A stretch of 64,000 nt of DNA from Flavobacterium tibetense. Its GTDB lineage: Bacteria > Bacteroidota > Bacteroidia > Flavobacteriales > Flavobacteriaceae. A model generated the notes under the pieces. It searched no databases, was not told where the DNA came from, and saw nothing but the letters and a program-made list of their open reading frames with translations. This document shows, piece by piece, positions 8,786-18,500 of this stretch. The stretch lies in the NCBI RefSeq assembly GCF_003293845.1, contig NZ_QLST01000005.1, positions 1 to 64,000 of the forward strand, in the 5' to 3' direction. The position numbers were made by a program, and so were the translations under genes. The stretch's first letter is position 1. Each line of letters begins with the position of its first letter.

Positions 8786-11700
8786 ATGACAAAATTAAAA
8801 GATAAAAGCACCGTTAAGAGATTTAACAGAATTACGATAGGATTAGCTTCTCCAGAGTCAATCTTGGCAGAATCTAGAGGTGAGGTTTTAAAACCGGAAA
8901 CCATTAACTATCGTACGCACAAACCAGAAAGAGACGGTCTTTTCTGTGAGCGTATTTTTGGTCCTGTAAAGGATTATGAGTGTGCTTGTGGAAAGTATAA
9001 AAGAATTCGCTACAAAGGAATCGTTTGTGACCGATGTGGTGTAGAAGTTACGGAGAAAAAAGTACGTAGAGATAGAGTTGGACACATCAATTTGGTTGTG
9101 CCTATTGCTCATATTTGGTACTTCCGTTCGTTACCAAATAAAATTGGTTACTTACTAGGATTGCCTTCTAAAAAATTAGATATGATTATCTATTACGAGC
9201 GTTATGTGGTTATTCAACCAGGTATTGCTCAAGGTGTAGATGGTGAGTCTTTAAACCGTTTGGACTTTTTAACAGAAGAAGAGTATTTAAATATTTTAGA
9301 TACACTTCCAATGGAAAACCAATATTTAGATGATCAAGATCCAAATAAATTCATCGCTAAAATGGGTGCTGAATGTATTATGGATTTATTACAACGTATC
9401 GACTTAGATGAATTATCATACCAATTGCGTCACGCAGCTAGTACAGAAACGTCTAAGCAACGTAAAATGGAAGCGCTTAAGCGTTTGCAAGTTGTAGAAT
9501 CATTCCGTGATGCTAACAAAAACAGAGAGAACAATCCTTCTTGGATGATCTTGAAAGCAATTCCGGTTATTCCACCAGAATTACGTCCGTTAGTACCACT
9601 AGATGGAGGTCGTTTCGCAACTTCAGATTTGAATGATTTATACCGTAGAGTAATTATCCGTAACAATCGTTTGAAACGATTAATGGAAATCAAAGCTCCA
9701 GAAGTAATCTTACGTAACGAAAAACGTATGTTACAAGAAGCGGTAGATTCATTATTTGATAACACGCGCAAAGCTTCTGCTGTTAAAACAGAATCTAACC
9801 GTCCGTTGAAATCATTATCAGATTCATTAAAAGGTAAACAAGGTCGTTTCCGTCAAAACTTACTAGGAAAACGTGTGGACTATTCTGCTCGTTCTGTAAT
9901 TGTTGTTGGACCAGAATTGAAAATGTTTGAGTGTGGTTTACCAAAAGATATGGCAGCTGAACTATACAAACCATTCGTTATTCGTAAGTTAATCGAAAGA
10001 GGAATTGTAAAAACAGTTAAGTCAGCTAAGAAAATTATCGACAAAAAAGAGCCAGTAGTATGGGATATCCTAGAGAATGTAATCAAAGGACATCCAGTAT
10101 TACTAAACCGTGCTCCTACTTTGCACCGTTTGGGTATCCAAGCGTTTCAGCCTAAATTAATTGAAGGAAAAGCAATTCAGTTACACCCATTAACATGTAC
10201 GGCGTTTAATGCCGATTTTGATGGTGACCAGATGGCGGTTCACTTACCATTAGGACCTGAAGCAATTTTAGAAGCACAATTATTAATGTTAGCTTCTCAC
10301 AATATTTTGAATCCTGCGAATGGTGCACCAATTACGGTTCCTTCTCAAGACATGGTATTAGGTCTATATTATATGACCAAAGAGCGTTTGTCTACTCCAG
10401 AAGTGAAAATCGCTGGCGAAGGTCAAACTTTTTACTCAGCTGAAGAAGTAAATATTGCTAGCAACGAAGGTAAATTGGATTTGAATGCTCGAATTAAAGT
10501 TAGAGCTAAAGATTTCAATGAAAATGGAGAATTGGTATACCAAATTATCCAAACTACAGCTGGTAGAGTATTGTTTAACGAGGTAGTTCCAGAACAAGCT
10601 GGTTTCATCAATGAAGTATTAACTAAGAAATCATTACGTGATATTATTGGTAGAATTCTTGGTGTAACAGATGTACCTACAACTGCAGCGTTCTTAGATA
10701 ATATGAAAGATATGGGATACAAATTCGCTTTCAAAGGTGGATTGTCATTCTCATTAGGAGATATTAGAATTCCAGAACAAAAAGGACAATTAATTGAAGA
10801 TGCACGTCAACAAGTAGATGCAATTACCATGAACTATAACATGGGATTAATCACGAACAACGAGCGTTACAATCAGGTAATTGATATTTGGACTTCTGCA
10901 AATGCTTTACTTACTGAATTAGCAATGAAAAACATTAGAGAAGACCAACAAGGTTTCAATTCGGTGTACATGATGCTTGATTCAGGAGCAAGGGGTTCGA
11001 AAGAACAGATTCGTCAGTTAACAGGTATGCGTGGTTTGATGGCTAAGCCTAAAAAATCAACATCTGCAGGTGGTGAAATTATTGAAAACCCAATTTTATC
11101 TAACTTTAAAGAAGGTCTTTCAATTTTAGAGTACTTTATTTCTACGCACGGTGCTCGTAAAGGTTTAGCGGATACCGCTCTTAAAACAGCCGATGCGGGT
11201 TACTTAACTAGAAGATTACATGATGTATCGCAAGATGTTATTGTAAGTTCTGTGGATTGTGGTACGTTACGTGGAATTGAAGTTTCTGCTTTAAAGAAAA
11301 ACGAGGAAATCGTTGAAACTTTAGGAGAAAGAATTTTAGGTCGAGTTGTATTACAAGATGTAATTAATCCTTTAACTTCTGAAGTTCTTATTCATGCAGG
11401 TGAACAAGTTAAAGAAGCAGATATCAAACGTCTTGAAGGTACTCCAATTGAAAGTGTAGAAGTTCGTTCTCCACTTACTTGTGAGGCTGAAAAAGGAATT
11501 TGTGCTAAATGTTACGGTAGAAACTTAGCTACTGGTAAAATGACTCAAAAAGGAGAAGCTGTTGGTGTAATTGCTGCACAGTCAATTGGAGAGCCAGGAA
11601 CACAGTTAACACTTCGTACGTTCCACGTTGGAGGGGTTGCTGGAGGTTTATCAGAAGAATCAAGTATCGTAACACGTTTCAAAGGTCGTTTAGAAATAGA

Positions 11701-13084
11701 AGATCTTAAAACAGTTAAAGGTGAAGATGGTGAAGGTAATCAAGTAGATATCGTTATTTCTCGTTCAACAGAATTGAAATTAGTAGACGTAAATACAGGA
11801 ATTGTATTAAACACACACAATATTCCTTACGGTTCTAGCATCTTTGTTAAAGATGGTGATTCAGTTGAAAAAGGAACAACTATCTGTAAATGGGATCCTT
11901 ATAATGGAGTTATTATTTCTGAATTTACTGGTAAAGTGGAGTACGAAGATATCAAACAAGGAGAATCATTCTTGGTTGAAATTGACGAACAAACTGGTTT
12001 CCAAGAAAAAGTAATTTCTGAATCACGTAATAAAAAATTAATCCCAACTTTACATATTTATGGTAAAGACGGTGAATTGATTCGTTCGTATAACTTACCA
12101 GTTGGAGCTCACTTAATGGTGAACGATGGCGAGAAAATTAAAGCAGGTAAAATTTTAGTAAAAATTCCACGTCGTTCTTCTAAAGCAGGAGATATTACTG
12201 GAGGTTTACCAAGAATTACTGAGTTATTAGAAGCTCGTAACCCATCAAACCCAGCTGTAGTTACTGAAATTGACGGTGTAGTAACATTCGGAAAAATCAA
12301 GAGAGGTAACCGCGAAATCGCAGTAGAATCTAAATTTGGTGAAGTAAAGAAATACTTAGTAAAACTTTCTAACCAAATCTTAGTTCAAGAAAACGACTTC
12401 GTAAGAGCGGGAACACCATTATCTGAAGGTGCAATTACACCAGAAGATATCTTAAGAATTAAAGGGCCATCAGCTGTTCAACAGTATTTGGTTAATGAAA
12501 TTCAAGAGGTTTACCGTTTACAAGGGGTAAAAATTAACGACAAACACTTTGAAGTAGTTATTCGTCAAATGATGCGTAAAGTTAGAGTAGTGGATCCAGG
12601 AGATACTTTATTCTTAGAGGATCAATTGATTCACACAAAAGACTTTATCATTGAAAACGATAAATTATACGGAATGAAGATGGTTGACGAAGCAGGAGAT
12701 TCTGAAAACCTGAAACCAGGTCAAATTATTTCGGCACGTCAATTAAGAGATGAAAATTCGTTGTTAAAACGTAACGATAAAAACTTAGTAGTAGCACGTG
12801 ATGTAGTTCCTGCAACAGGAACACCAATCTTACAAGGTATTACAAGAGCATCGTTACAAACGAAATCATTCATTTCTGCGGCATCGTTCCAGGAAACTAC
12901 TAAAGTATTAAATGAAGCTGCAGTAGCAGGTAAAATCGATACATTAGAAGGATTGAAAGAAAACGTTATTGTAGGTCACAGAATTCCAGCAGGTACTGGT
13001 ATGAGAGAATACGACAATACTATCGTAGGTTCTCAAGATGAGTATCAAGAATTAATGGCTGCAAAAGAAGAGTTCAACTACTAA
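8786..13084 (+). CDS. rpoC: DNA-directed RNA polymerase subunit beta'
   Basis: This is the 1432-aa beta' subunit. The N-terminal zinc-binding cysteines [19 protein letters not shown] lie near residues 66-84. The active-site metal-binding loop NADFDGD is at 475-481. The second zinc cluster, [14 protein letters not shown], is near residue 900, and the trigger-loop/bridge region [16 protein letters not shown] follows it. The length fits Bacteroidota RpoC. The gene ends just before a strong intrinsic terminator, which closes the tuf-rpoC transcription region. Confidence 0.99.
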   Translation: MTKLKDKSTVKRFNRITIGLASPESILAESRGEVLKPETINYRTHKPERDGLFCERIFGPVKDYECACGKYKRIRYKGIVCDRCGVEVTEKKVRRDRVGHINLVVPIAHIWYFRSLPNKIGYLLGLPSKKLDMIIYYERYVVIQPGIAQGVDGESLNRLDFLTEEEYLNILDTLPMENQYLDDQDPNKFIAKMGAECIMDLLQRIDLDELSYQLRHAASTETSKQRKMEALKRLQVVESFRDANKNRENNPSWMILKAIPVIPPELRPLVPLDGGRFATSDLNDLYRRVIIRNNRLKRLMEIKAPEVILRNEKRMLQEAVDSLFDNTRKASAVKTESNRPLKSLSDSLKGKQGRFRQNLLGKRVDYSARSVIVVGPELKMFECGLPKDMAAELYKPFVIRKLIERGIVKTVKSAKKIIDKKEPVVWDILENVIKGHPVLLNRAPTLHRLGIQAFQPKLIEGKAIQLHPLTCTAFNADFDGDQMAVHLPLGPEAILEAQLLMLASHNILNPANGAPITVPSQDMVLGLYYMTKERLSTPEVKIAGEGQTFYSAEEVNIASNEGKLDLNARIKVRAKDFNENGELVYQIIQTTAGRVLFNEVVPEQAGFINEVLTKKSLRDIIGRILGVTDVPTTAAFLDNMKDMGYKFAFKGGLSFSLGDIRIPEQKGQLIEDARQQVDAITMNYNMGLITNNERYNQVIDIWTSANALLTELAMKNIREDQQGFNSVYMMLDSGARGSKEQIRQLTGMRGLMAKPKKSTSAGGEIIENPILSNFKEGLSILEYFISTHGARKGLADTALKTADAGYLTRRLHDVSQDVIVSSVDCGTLRGIEVSALKKNEEIVETLGERILGRVVLQDVINPLTSEVLIHAGEQVKEADIKRLEGTPIESVEVRSPLTCEAEKGICAKCYGRNLATGKMTQKGEAVGVIAAQSIGEPGTQLTLRTFHVGGVAGGLSEESSIVTRFKGRLEIEDLKTVKGEDGEGNQVDIVISRSTELKLVDVNTGIVLNTHNIPYGSSIFVKDGDSVEKGTTICKWDPYNGVIISEFTGKVEYEDIKQGESFLVEIDEQTGFQEKVISESRNKKLIPTLHIYGKDGELIRSYNLPVGAHLMVNDGEKIKAGKILVKIPRRSSKAGDITGGLPRITELLEARNPSNPAVVTEIDGVVTFGKIKRGNREIAVESKFGEVKKYLVKLSNQILVQENDFVRAGTPLSEGAITPEDILRIKGPSAVQQYLVNEIQEVYRLQGVKINDKHFEVVIRQMMRKVRVVDPGDTLFLEDQLIHTKDFIIENDKLYGMKMVDEAGDSENLKPGQIISARQLRDENSLLKRNDKNLVVARDVVPATGTPILQGITRASLQTKSFISAASFQETTKVLNEAAVAGKIDTLEGLKENVIVGHRIPAGTGMREYDNTIVGSQDEYQELMAAKEEFNY

Positions 13085-13110
13085 TTAGTGAACAAAATAC
13101 CATACTAAAA

Positions 13111-13139
13111 CCTAACAGTTCGCTGTTAGGTTTTTTTTT
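13111..13139 (+). terminator. intrinsic terminator after rpoC
   Basis: CCTAACAG (13111-13118), the stable tetraloop TTCG and CTGTTAGG (13123-13130) form a perfect stem. Nine T residues follow at once. It is the clearest rho-independent terminator in the window. Confidence 0.95.
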
Positions 13140-13252
13140 GTTCAAAATATTGCTTATTCTTGTATAAGATTTATACACTACATAAATGAACGTAATCATA
13201 CATATAAACACAAATAAATCTGATGTGACTTATATGTTTAAAATAATAAATT

Positions 13253-13564
13253 ATGGAAAATAATAACAACCCACAAGGTCAAATTAATATTGAATTAGAC
13301 GAAAAAACAGCAGAAGGCATTTATTCGAATTTAGCTATCATCAACCATTCCAATTCTGAATTTGTTTTGGATTTTGTTGCTATCATGCCTGGTGTTCCAA
13401 AAGCTAAAGTGAAATCAAGAATTATCTTAACGCCACAACACGCCAAACGCTTACTAAAAGCAATGGCTGAAAATATCAGACGTTTTGAAGCACAACACGG
13501 CGAAATCACCGAAGGAGAAAGTCCAAATATTCCTTTGAATTTCGGTCCAACGGGTCAAGCGTAA
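13253..13564 (+). CDS. DUF3467 family protein
   Basis: This 103-aa acidic, soluble protein has no known function. The sequence INIELDEKTAEGIYSNLAIINHSNSEFVLDFVAIMPGVPKAKVKSRIILTPQHAKRLL region is typical of DUF3467. This is a small beta-rich family that in Flavobacteriaceae usually follows rpoC. There is no signal peptide or membrane segment. It is separated from rpoC by the terminator, so it is transcribed on its own. I see no consensus -7 box in its 110-nt leader. Confidence 0.88.
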   Translation: MENNNNPQGQINIELDEKTAEGIYSNLAIINHSNSEFVLDFVAIMPGVPKAKVKSRIILTPQHAKRLLKAMAENIRRFEAQHGEITEGESPNIPLNFGPTGQA

Positions 13565-13577
13565 ATAACATAATTTG

Positions 13578-13645
13578 TCATGCTGAATTTGTTTCAGCAT
13601 TTATCAATTGATAGTTTTTTTGAAACTGAAATCAATTCAGCATGA
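13578..13645. repeat. TGTCATGCTGAA-type palindromic repeat
   Basis: ATGCTGAA-TTTGT-TTCAGCAT (13580-13600) is a perfect small hairpin. The outer arms TCATGCTGAA (13578-13587) and TTCAGCATGA (13636-13645) pair over the whole element. A relative, AAGCTGAA-TTTAT-TTCAGCTT, is at 24775-24795. It may also end the DUF3467 transcript. Confidence 0.75.
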
Positions 13646-13652
13646 TAAATTT

Positions 13653-13660
13653 TACTTTTG
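13653..13660 (+). promoter_or_regulatory. promoter -7 element TACTTTTG for the acetyltransferase gene
   Basis: TACTTTTG is an exact TAnnTTTG match 8 nt before the ATG at 13669. If used, transcription would start at or just before that ATG and downstream of the earlier in-frame ATG at 13642. It therefore favours the later start and a nearly leaderless mRNA. Confidence 0.6.
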
Positions 13661-13668
13661 TCAAAACC

Positions 13669-14166
13669 ATGCAGGTAATACAAGTAACTTCCAATGAGCA
13701 ACTCCAAATCGTAGCGGATTTAGCCAAGAAAATTTGGCCAGTAGCTTATGCAACTATACTTTCCAAAGAGCAACTTCATTATATGCTCGATAGATTTTAT
13801 AATTTGGAAGCTTTACAAAAACAATTAGAAAACGGACAAGTTTTTTATCTAGCCCAAAACGAATATCAAGAATTTGTTGGTTTTGTTTCCTACGAAATTA
13901 ACTGCGAACCCAATAAAACGAAAATCCATAAAATTTACGTGTTACCCGAAACACAAGGAACAGGAATTGGCAAGCAACTTTTCGATGTAGTAAAAACCAA
14001 AGCACAAGAAAACCAACAAACCGCTATTTTCTTGAATGTAAACAAATACAACAACGCTCAAAAATTCTACCAAAAACTAGGTTTCACCATTACCAAAGAA
14101 GAAGTAATCGATATCGGAAATGGATATGTGATGGATGATTATGTGATGGAGGTTAACATAATGTAA
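13669..14166 (+). CDS. GNAT family N-acetyltransferase
   Basis: This protein of about 165 aa transfers an acyl group from acyl-CoA to an unknown amine. The acetyl-CoA-binding signature is KIHKIYVLPETQGTGIGKQLFDVV (Q/RxxGxG/A loop). It is followed by the beta-bulge strand AIFLNVNKYNNAQKFYQKLGF, which is typical of the family's motif B. An upstream in-frame ATG (13642) overlaps the repeat and precedes the promoter -7 box. The ATG at 13669 is therefore preferred. The gene stands alone and the substrate cannot be predicted. Confidence 0.88.
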   Translation: MQVIQVTSNEQLQIVADLAKKIWPVAYATILSKEQLHYMLDRFYNLEALQKQLENGQVFYLAQNEYQEFVGFVSYEINCEPNKTKIHKIYVLPETQGTGIGKQLFDVVKTKAQENQQTAIFLNVNKYNNAQKFYQKLGFTITKEEVIDIGNGYVMDDYVMEVNIM

Positions 14167-14219
14167 TAAGTGAATTGTTTTTGCGTTATATTTTTTAATA
14201 CTATCAAATAATAACCAAA

Positions 14220-16370
14220 TTGAGAAATATAGCAATAGTACTTTATAGTTTATTCTATCTAACATCATCTGCACAAGAATTCAATCCTAAAATAATAACT
14301 CTTTCACAAAATCCCGAAATCACTGATTTTAGTTTTTTAAAAGAAGAATTAAAAGGTGTTCAAGTAGTTATGCTTGGAGAAAATACGCATTTTGATGGAA
14401 ATGTATTTGAAATGAAAACCAAAATCGTTCAATATTTGCATCAAGAAATGGGTTTTACTACTATCGCTTTTGAATCTGGAATTTATGATGTGTGGAAAGC
14501 TCAAAAAAGTATTAGTGAAGGGCAAAATGTAAAGGAAGCACTGTCAAATTCTTTGTTTTCTATTTGGGCAAAAAGAAACGAATTTCAAAGTTTTATCGAG
14601 TTTTATAATCAGAATAAGAAAGATTTAAAAATATTCGGTTTTGATTATCAGATTACGGGTAATAATGGAAATGTATTATTAGCTAAAGATTTATTCGAAT
14701 ATGCTAAAAAAATCAATCATAAAATAAAATTTAAACAAGAAGATTTTGAGTTGCTTTTAGAATCTATGACTAATTCTGGTATGTTTGATGAAGAAGATAT
14801 TTCTTATGATCAATTTAAAACCGAATTAACATTATTTAAAACTAAAATTAGTCAACAAAAAGATTCTGACGAAAAATTTTATTGGAATCAAATTATAAAA
14901 AGTCTTTTAGAGTTAGGTTATGATGCTATTTTAAAAGAAGAGATTTTAAGTACTTTCAACACAACTTCATACGACAATATTCGTGACAAGCAAATGGCGG
15001 ATAATTTATTAGCTTACTTAAAACAAAATCCTGAAGCTAAAATAATTTGTTGGGGAGCCAATGCACATTTCGTAAATAATATGAGTTCAATTAATGAGCC
15101 TATATTAAAAGAATTTGTACCAATGGGTTCTTATATTAAAAAAGAACTAAAAAACAAAGTGTACAGTTTAGCCGCGGTAACAGCTGAAGATTCTATATTT
15201 CTTCAAAATAAATGGCATGAAACACCAATTAAAAAGCACTCATTTGAGTATTTCTTAAAAGAGAAAAATACTTCTCCACACATTTTTATTTCTTCAAACC
15301 AAAGCGGAATGCAAATTTTAGCATGGAACAGACTTTTTAGCCCAATTACCTTTGTGGAAAGTAAATTGAATGAGTTGCATGATGGTTATCTCTATTTTAG
15401 AAGCGTTACACCTTCTACTATAATAGATTCAGATGAAGAGAATAAAGTTTTTAAAGCTAAAGATATACAAACGGCTAATCTATCAGAGCCTAATGATGAT
15501 GAGCTTAAGAAAACAGAATTAAATGAAGTAGTTGTTTATGCAAAAAGAACAGCTTATCAGGTTATGCAAAATGTGATAGAATCTTTTGAAAGAAATTATC
15601 CTGATAATCCATTTAGTTCTGAGATGAAAACCAATATTCAAGCCAAAGTTTCAAATGTTACTTATCTCGATTTTGATTTTATTGCCGAACAATATGATTT
15701 AGGTTATTTAAATCATATCAATAGAAGTACAAAAAATATAAAAGAGTTAAGATGGAATAAGAAAGGTGATTTTCTGTCTGAAAGTTTAAGAGAATATCAT
15801 GGTTTAATGTATAATTGTCCTATAAAATATGCGCCTTTTTTGAAAAAAGGAAAGTTTAAGAAATTTATTTTTCAAATTGAAGAAACTAAGATGTACAACA
15901 ACGAAGAAGTTTTTGTTATTAGTTTTTCATCACCAAGAAATCATTCCACTTTTACAAGACGAGTTTTTTTAAGTAATTATTCTGGATATTTGTATGTGAA
16001 TAAAAAAGATTTCGCCATTGTAAAGATTTTCGAAAATTGGTCTGTAACTGATTTCCCAGAACAGTTTAAAGAAGGATTTAATCTTAAAAATTCGTTATTA
16101 CAATTCACCTCAAAAGAATATAAAAACGAATCCATGCATACAGATTTTACAAAGATTGGTGAGTACTATTTCATTACACAATCCACAAGTGTTTTATCTG
16201 GAAATGTTTATAACAATGCAGCTGAAAAACAAGAATTTGAAATTACAGTAAATTCAAATTGGAAGAATTTTAATATTCTAAATCCAAACCAAATAAAAAA
16301 CAAAGAGGAAGAACATTCATTTGAAAAAGTAAAATATAACACTCTTTTTTGGAGTAATTTAAAGTTTTGA
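14220..16370 (+). CDS. exported erythromycin esterase-like protein with an extra C-terminal domain
   Basis: This is a 716-aa protein with a signal peptide at about 1-19 (MRNIAIVLYSLFYLTSSAQ) directly after a TTG start. Residues about 25-400 match the erythromycin esterase/EreA-like fold. The GENTH motif is at 53-57, a conserved Glu is near 84 (TIAFESG), and WGANAH is near 278-284. These correspond to the catalytic His/Glu/His positions of the family. From about residue 432 (LNEVVVYAKR) a second domain begins. It resembles the C-terminal part of Bacteroidota carboxypeptidase-regulatory-like outer-surface proteins. Its natural substrate is unknown, and macrolide resistance should not be assumed. 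The gene runs convergent to rluF, with 4 nt between stops. Confidence 0.75.
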   Translation: MRNIAIVLYSLFYLTSSAQEFNPKIITLSQNPEITDFSFLKEELKGVQVVMLGENTHFDGNVFEMKTKIVQYLHQEMGFTTIAFESGIYDVWKAQKSISEGQNVKEALSNSLFSIWAKRNEFQSFIEFYNQNKKDLKIFGFDYQITGNNGNVLLAKDLFEYAKKINHKIKFKQEDFELLLESMTNSGMFDEEDISYDQFKTELTLFKTKISQQKDSDEKFYWNQIIKSLLELGYDAILKEEILSTFNTTSYDNIRDKQMADNLLAYLKQNPEAKIICWGANAHFVNNMSSINEPILKEFVPMGSYIKKELKNKVYSLAAVTAEDSIFLQNKWHETPIKKHSFEYFLKEKNTSPHIFISSNQSGMQILAWNRLFSPITFVESKLNELHDGYLYFRSVTPSTIIDSDEENKVFKAKDIQTANLSEPNDDELKKTELNEVVVYAKRTAYQVMQNVIESFERNYPDNPFSSEMKTNIQAKVSNVTYLDFDFIAEQYDLGYLNHINRSTKNIKELRWNKKGDFLSESLREYHGLMYNCPIKYAPFLKKGKFKKFIFQIEETKMYNNEEVFVISFSSPRNHSTFTRRVFLSNYSGYLYVNKKDFAIVKIFENWSVTDFPEQFKEGFNLKNSLLQFTSKEYKNESMHTDFTKIGEYYFITQSTSVLSGNVYNNAAEKQEFEITVNSNWKNFNILNPNQIKNKEEEHSFEKVKYNTLFWSNLKF

Positions 16371-16374
16371 TTTC

Positions 16375-17166
16375 CTACCTATTCCTCTCCCCATAATTCC
16401 TTTTCCCAGTAAACTTCCCTTTATTACTTGGTAAACTCGCTTCTTCGGTTTTGCTTGAGGGTTCAATTAAAGTGTTGAGTTCTTTTATTTCGGCTAGAGT
16501 TAAAGCGCGGTATTTCCCAACAGGAACATCTAAAGAAATATTGATAATTCGGGTACGTTTTAAAGCGGTTACTTCGTAATCCAAATATTCACACATTCTA
16601 CGAATTTGACGATTCAAACCTTGTGTTAACACAATTCGGAAAACGTATTTGCTCACTTGTTCTACTTTGCATTTTTTGGTAATCGTTTCCAAAATTGGAA
16701 TACCATTAGCCATACGCTGAATGAATCTATCGGTAATTGGTTTGTTTACGGTAACAATATATTCTTTCTCGTGGTTGTTTCTCGCTCTTAGAATTTTGTT
16801 TACAATATCACCATCATTGGTCATGAAAATCAAACCTTCACTGGCTTTGTCTAACCGTCCAATAGGAAATATTCGTTCTGGATAATTGATGTAATCCACA
16901 ATATTGTCTCTCACATCTAAATTTGTAGTACATTCAATACCTACAGGCTTGTTGAACGCTAAATAAATTTTTTCGTCTTTCTTCTCCTGAATCAATTTAC
17001 CATTCACACGGACTTCATCTTCTGGACCAATTTTCGTGCCCATTTCTGGAACGTTTCCGTTAATCGTAACTCTTCCTTGCTCAATCAAACGATCAGCCTC
17101 TCTACGCGAACAAAATCCCGACTCGGATAAAAATTTATTAATACGAACTAATTTATCTGCTTCCAT
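16375..17166 (-). CDS. rluF: 23S rRNA pseudouridine synthase, RluF type
   Basis: This 263-aa protein isomerises a uridine in 23S rRNA (position 2604 in E. coli numbering for RluF). An N-terminal S4 RNA-binding domain covers about 6-60 ([31 protein letters not shown]). The RsuA-type catalytic domain follows, with the motif [17 protein letters not shown], whose Asp is the catalytic residue. The motif [20 protein letters not shown] lies nearer the C-terminus. The [10 protein letters not shown] segment favours RluF over RluE or RsuA. The C-terminal tail is basic. A TATCTTTG box is 4 nt before the ATG. Confidence 0.9.
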   Translation of the reverse strand: MEADKLVRINKFLSESGFCSRREADRLIEQGRVTINGNVPEMGTKIGPEDEVRVNGKLIQEKKDEKIYLAFNKPVGIECTTNLDVRDNIVDYINYPERIFPIGRLDKASEGLIFMTNDGDIVNKILRARNNHEKEYIVTVNKPITDRFIQRMANGIPILETITKKCKVEQVSKYVFRIVLTQGLNRQIRRMCEYLDYEVTALKRTRIINISLDVPVGKYRALTLAEIKELNTLIEPSSKTEEASLPSNKGKFTGKRNYGERNR

Positions 17167-17170
17167 ACTG

Positions 17171-17178
17171 CAAAGATA
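17171..17178 (-). promoter_or_regulatory. promoter -7 element TATCTTTG for rluF
   Basis: On the minus strand TATCTTTG matches TAnnTTTG and is separated from the rluF ATG by only 4 nt. This implies a very short or absent 5' leader. No good -33 TTG is visible. Confidence 0.6.
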
Positions 17179-17198
17179 ACTTTTTTAACGAAAAGGAA

Positions 17199-17660
17199 AT
17201 AATGAAAATGTTAGGGGAGAAGTTTCAAGTTTCAGGTTTCAAGTTGTAACACAAAGTCTCACAAAGTTTACGCAAAGTTTCACAGAGTTTTACATCTTTG
17301 TGACTTAGCGTCTTTGCGAGCAAAAACTTTCATGAGCTTTTCAATGCAATCCAAATTGAATAAACTTATCTGACTTATATGGTTAATTTTTTGTTTCAAG
17401 TTTTAAGTTTTTTGGAACACAGATTGAAGAAATTGAAATAACCTTTAAAATTTGATTTACAGAATTGTCACCCTGAGCGGAGTCGAAGGCTAATGGTATG
17501 ATATAGAAGTTTCACAGGTTTGAAGTTTGAAGTTGATTTTTGAACTTGTTCTTGTTCTTGTAAAGTTGTAGCACAAAGTTTTACGAAGTTTTACACAGAG
17601 TTTTTCATCTTTGTGACTTAGCGTCTTTGCGAGCAAAAAAATCTGTGATGTGAATCTCTG
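17199..17660. repeat. mosaic of intergenic repeat modules
   Basis: No gene is seen here. The stretch holds TTTCAAG units (17220-17245), a 34-nt module containing TGACTTAGCGTCTTTGCGAG twice and identically (17293-17326 and 17606-17639), a CTTATATGGTTAATTTT module (about 17372-17391), a GGAACACAGATTGAAG module (about 17414-17445), and a 27-nt module TTGTCACCCTGAGCGGAGTC... (17465-17491). A GATTTTTGAACTTGTTCTTG module lies at about 17533-17560. Several recur at 29, 36 and 44 kb. Confidence 0.85.
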
Positions 17661-17674
17661 TGTAATAAAAACAA

Positions 17675-17698
17675 AAAAGCCCTTTTTCAAGAGCTTTT
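17675..17698 (-). terminator. terminator of the zinc-ribbon-family gene
   Basis: On the minus strand AAAAGCTC and GGGCTTTT form an 8-bp stem with one G-T pair around an 8-nt A-rich loop. Further T residues follow. It lies about 20 nt past the stop of the gene at 17720. Confidence 0.65.
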
Positions 17699-17719
17699 AA
17701 TTGGTATTTAAATTGAGAA

Positions 17720-18499
17720 TTAAATAGTAGCAAAAATGTTGTCCATTTCTTCTTTAACTTCATCAGCTAAAACGCTATCTACTAAAATTCGTCCACTGTG
17801 TTCATCCGTTAAGATTTTTTTACGAGCGGCAATTTCCATTTGTGTTTGTGGTGGAATGGTAAAGAAAGAACCAGCCGAAGCACCACGCTCAATAGAAACA
17901 ACTGCTAAGCCGTTTCTTACGCTAGTACGAATTCTGTCGTAAGCTTCTAATAAACGCGCTTCAATTTTTCCACGGTATTCAGCAGATTTTTCAGTTAAGA
18001 AATTTTCTTCTTTTTCTGTTTCCGACATAATGTCGCTCAATTCTGCTTTTTTGTGTTTTAAATGCGTTTGTTTCGCTTCTAAACGCTCTTTAGTTTGCGC
18101 CACAACCTCTTTTTTGTGCTCAATAGAAGCTTTCATTTCTTTGATGTGCTTTTCAGCCAACTGAATTTCTAATTCTTGGAACTCAATTTCTTTGGTTAAA
18201 GAGTTAAATTCTCTATTGTTACGCACATTTTTTTGTTGCTCAGTATACTTTTTGATACTCGCTTTGTGATCGTCAATTGCGTTTTTCTTGTCTTTAATTT
18301 GAGTCTCGATTACTTCTAAATCAGTCTTCAATTTTTCTAAACGAGTGGAAAGTCCTGCAACTTCGTCTTCTAAATCTTCTACCTCTAAAGGTAATTCTCC
18401 TCTTACATTTCTGATTTCGTCAATTTTAGAATCGATTAATTGTAAAGCATATATTGCTTTTAACTTGTCTTCTACGCTTAGCTCTTTTGTATTTGCCAT
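17720..18499 (-). CDS. zinc-ribbon-family coiled-coil protein lacking its zinc cysteines
   Basis: This 259-aa protein has a long charged coiled coil at about residues 25-180. The C-terminal segment aligns with the C4-type zinc ribbon of this family (Rv2229c/CT398-like). Family members carry two CxxC pairs there, but here the equivalent positions read GASAGSFF and TDEHSGRILV. All four cysteines are replaced, so zinc cannot bind in the usual way. The ATG at 18499 gives MANTKELSVEDKL. An in-frame upstream extension lies inside the Nif3 gene and is rejected. The start is 1 nt past the Nif3 stop, so the two genes form a translational pair. The molecular role is unknown. Confidence 0.82.
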   Translation of the reverse strand: MANTKELSVEDKLKAIYALQLIDSKIDEIRNVRGELPLEVEDLEDEVAGLSTRLEKLKTDLEVIETQIKDKKNAIDDHKASIKKYTEQQKNVRNNREFNSLTKEIEFQELEIQLAEKHIKEMKASIEHKKEVVAQTKERLEAKQTHLKHKKAELSDIMSETEKEENFLTEKSAEYRGKIEARLLEAYDRIRTSVRNGLAVVSIERGASAGSFFTIPPQTQMEIAARKKILTDEHSGRILVDSVLADEVKEEMDNIFATI

Positions 18500-18500
18500 A

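Noticed and set aside
856..12300. Long open frames on the minus strand opposite tuf, rplL, rpoB and rpoC
   Set aside because: They lie fully inside core genes on the other strand, have serine- and isoleucine-rich compositions typical of antisense frames of AT-rich genes, and match no family.
14220..15420. Macrolide resistance gene
   Set aside because: The esterase-like domain is exported and fused to another domain. Family membership alone does not show macrolide hydrolysis.
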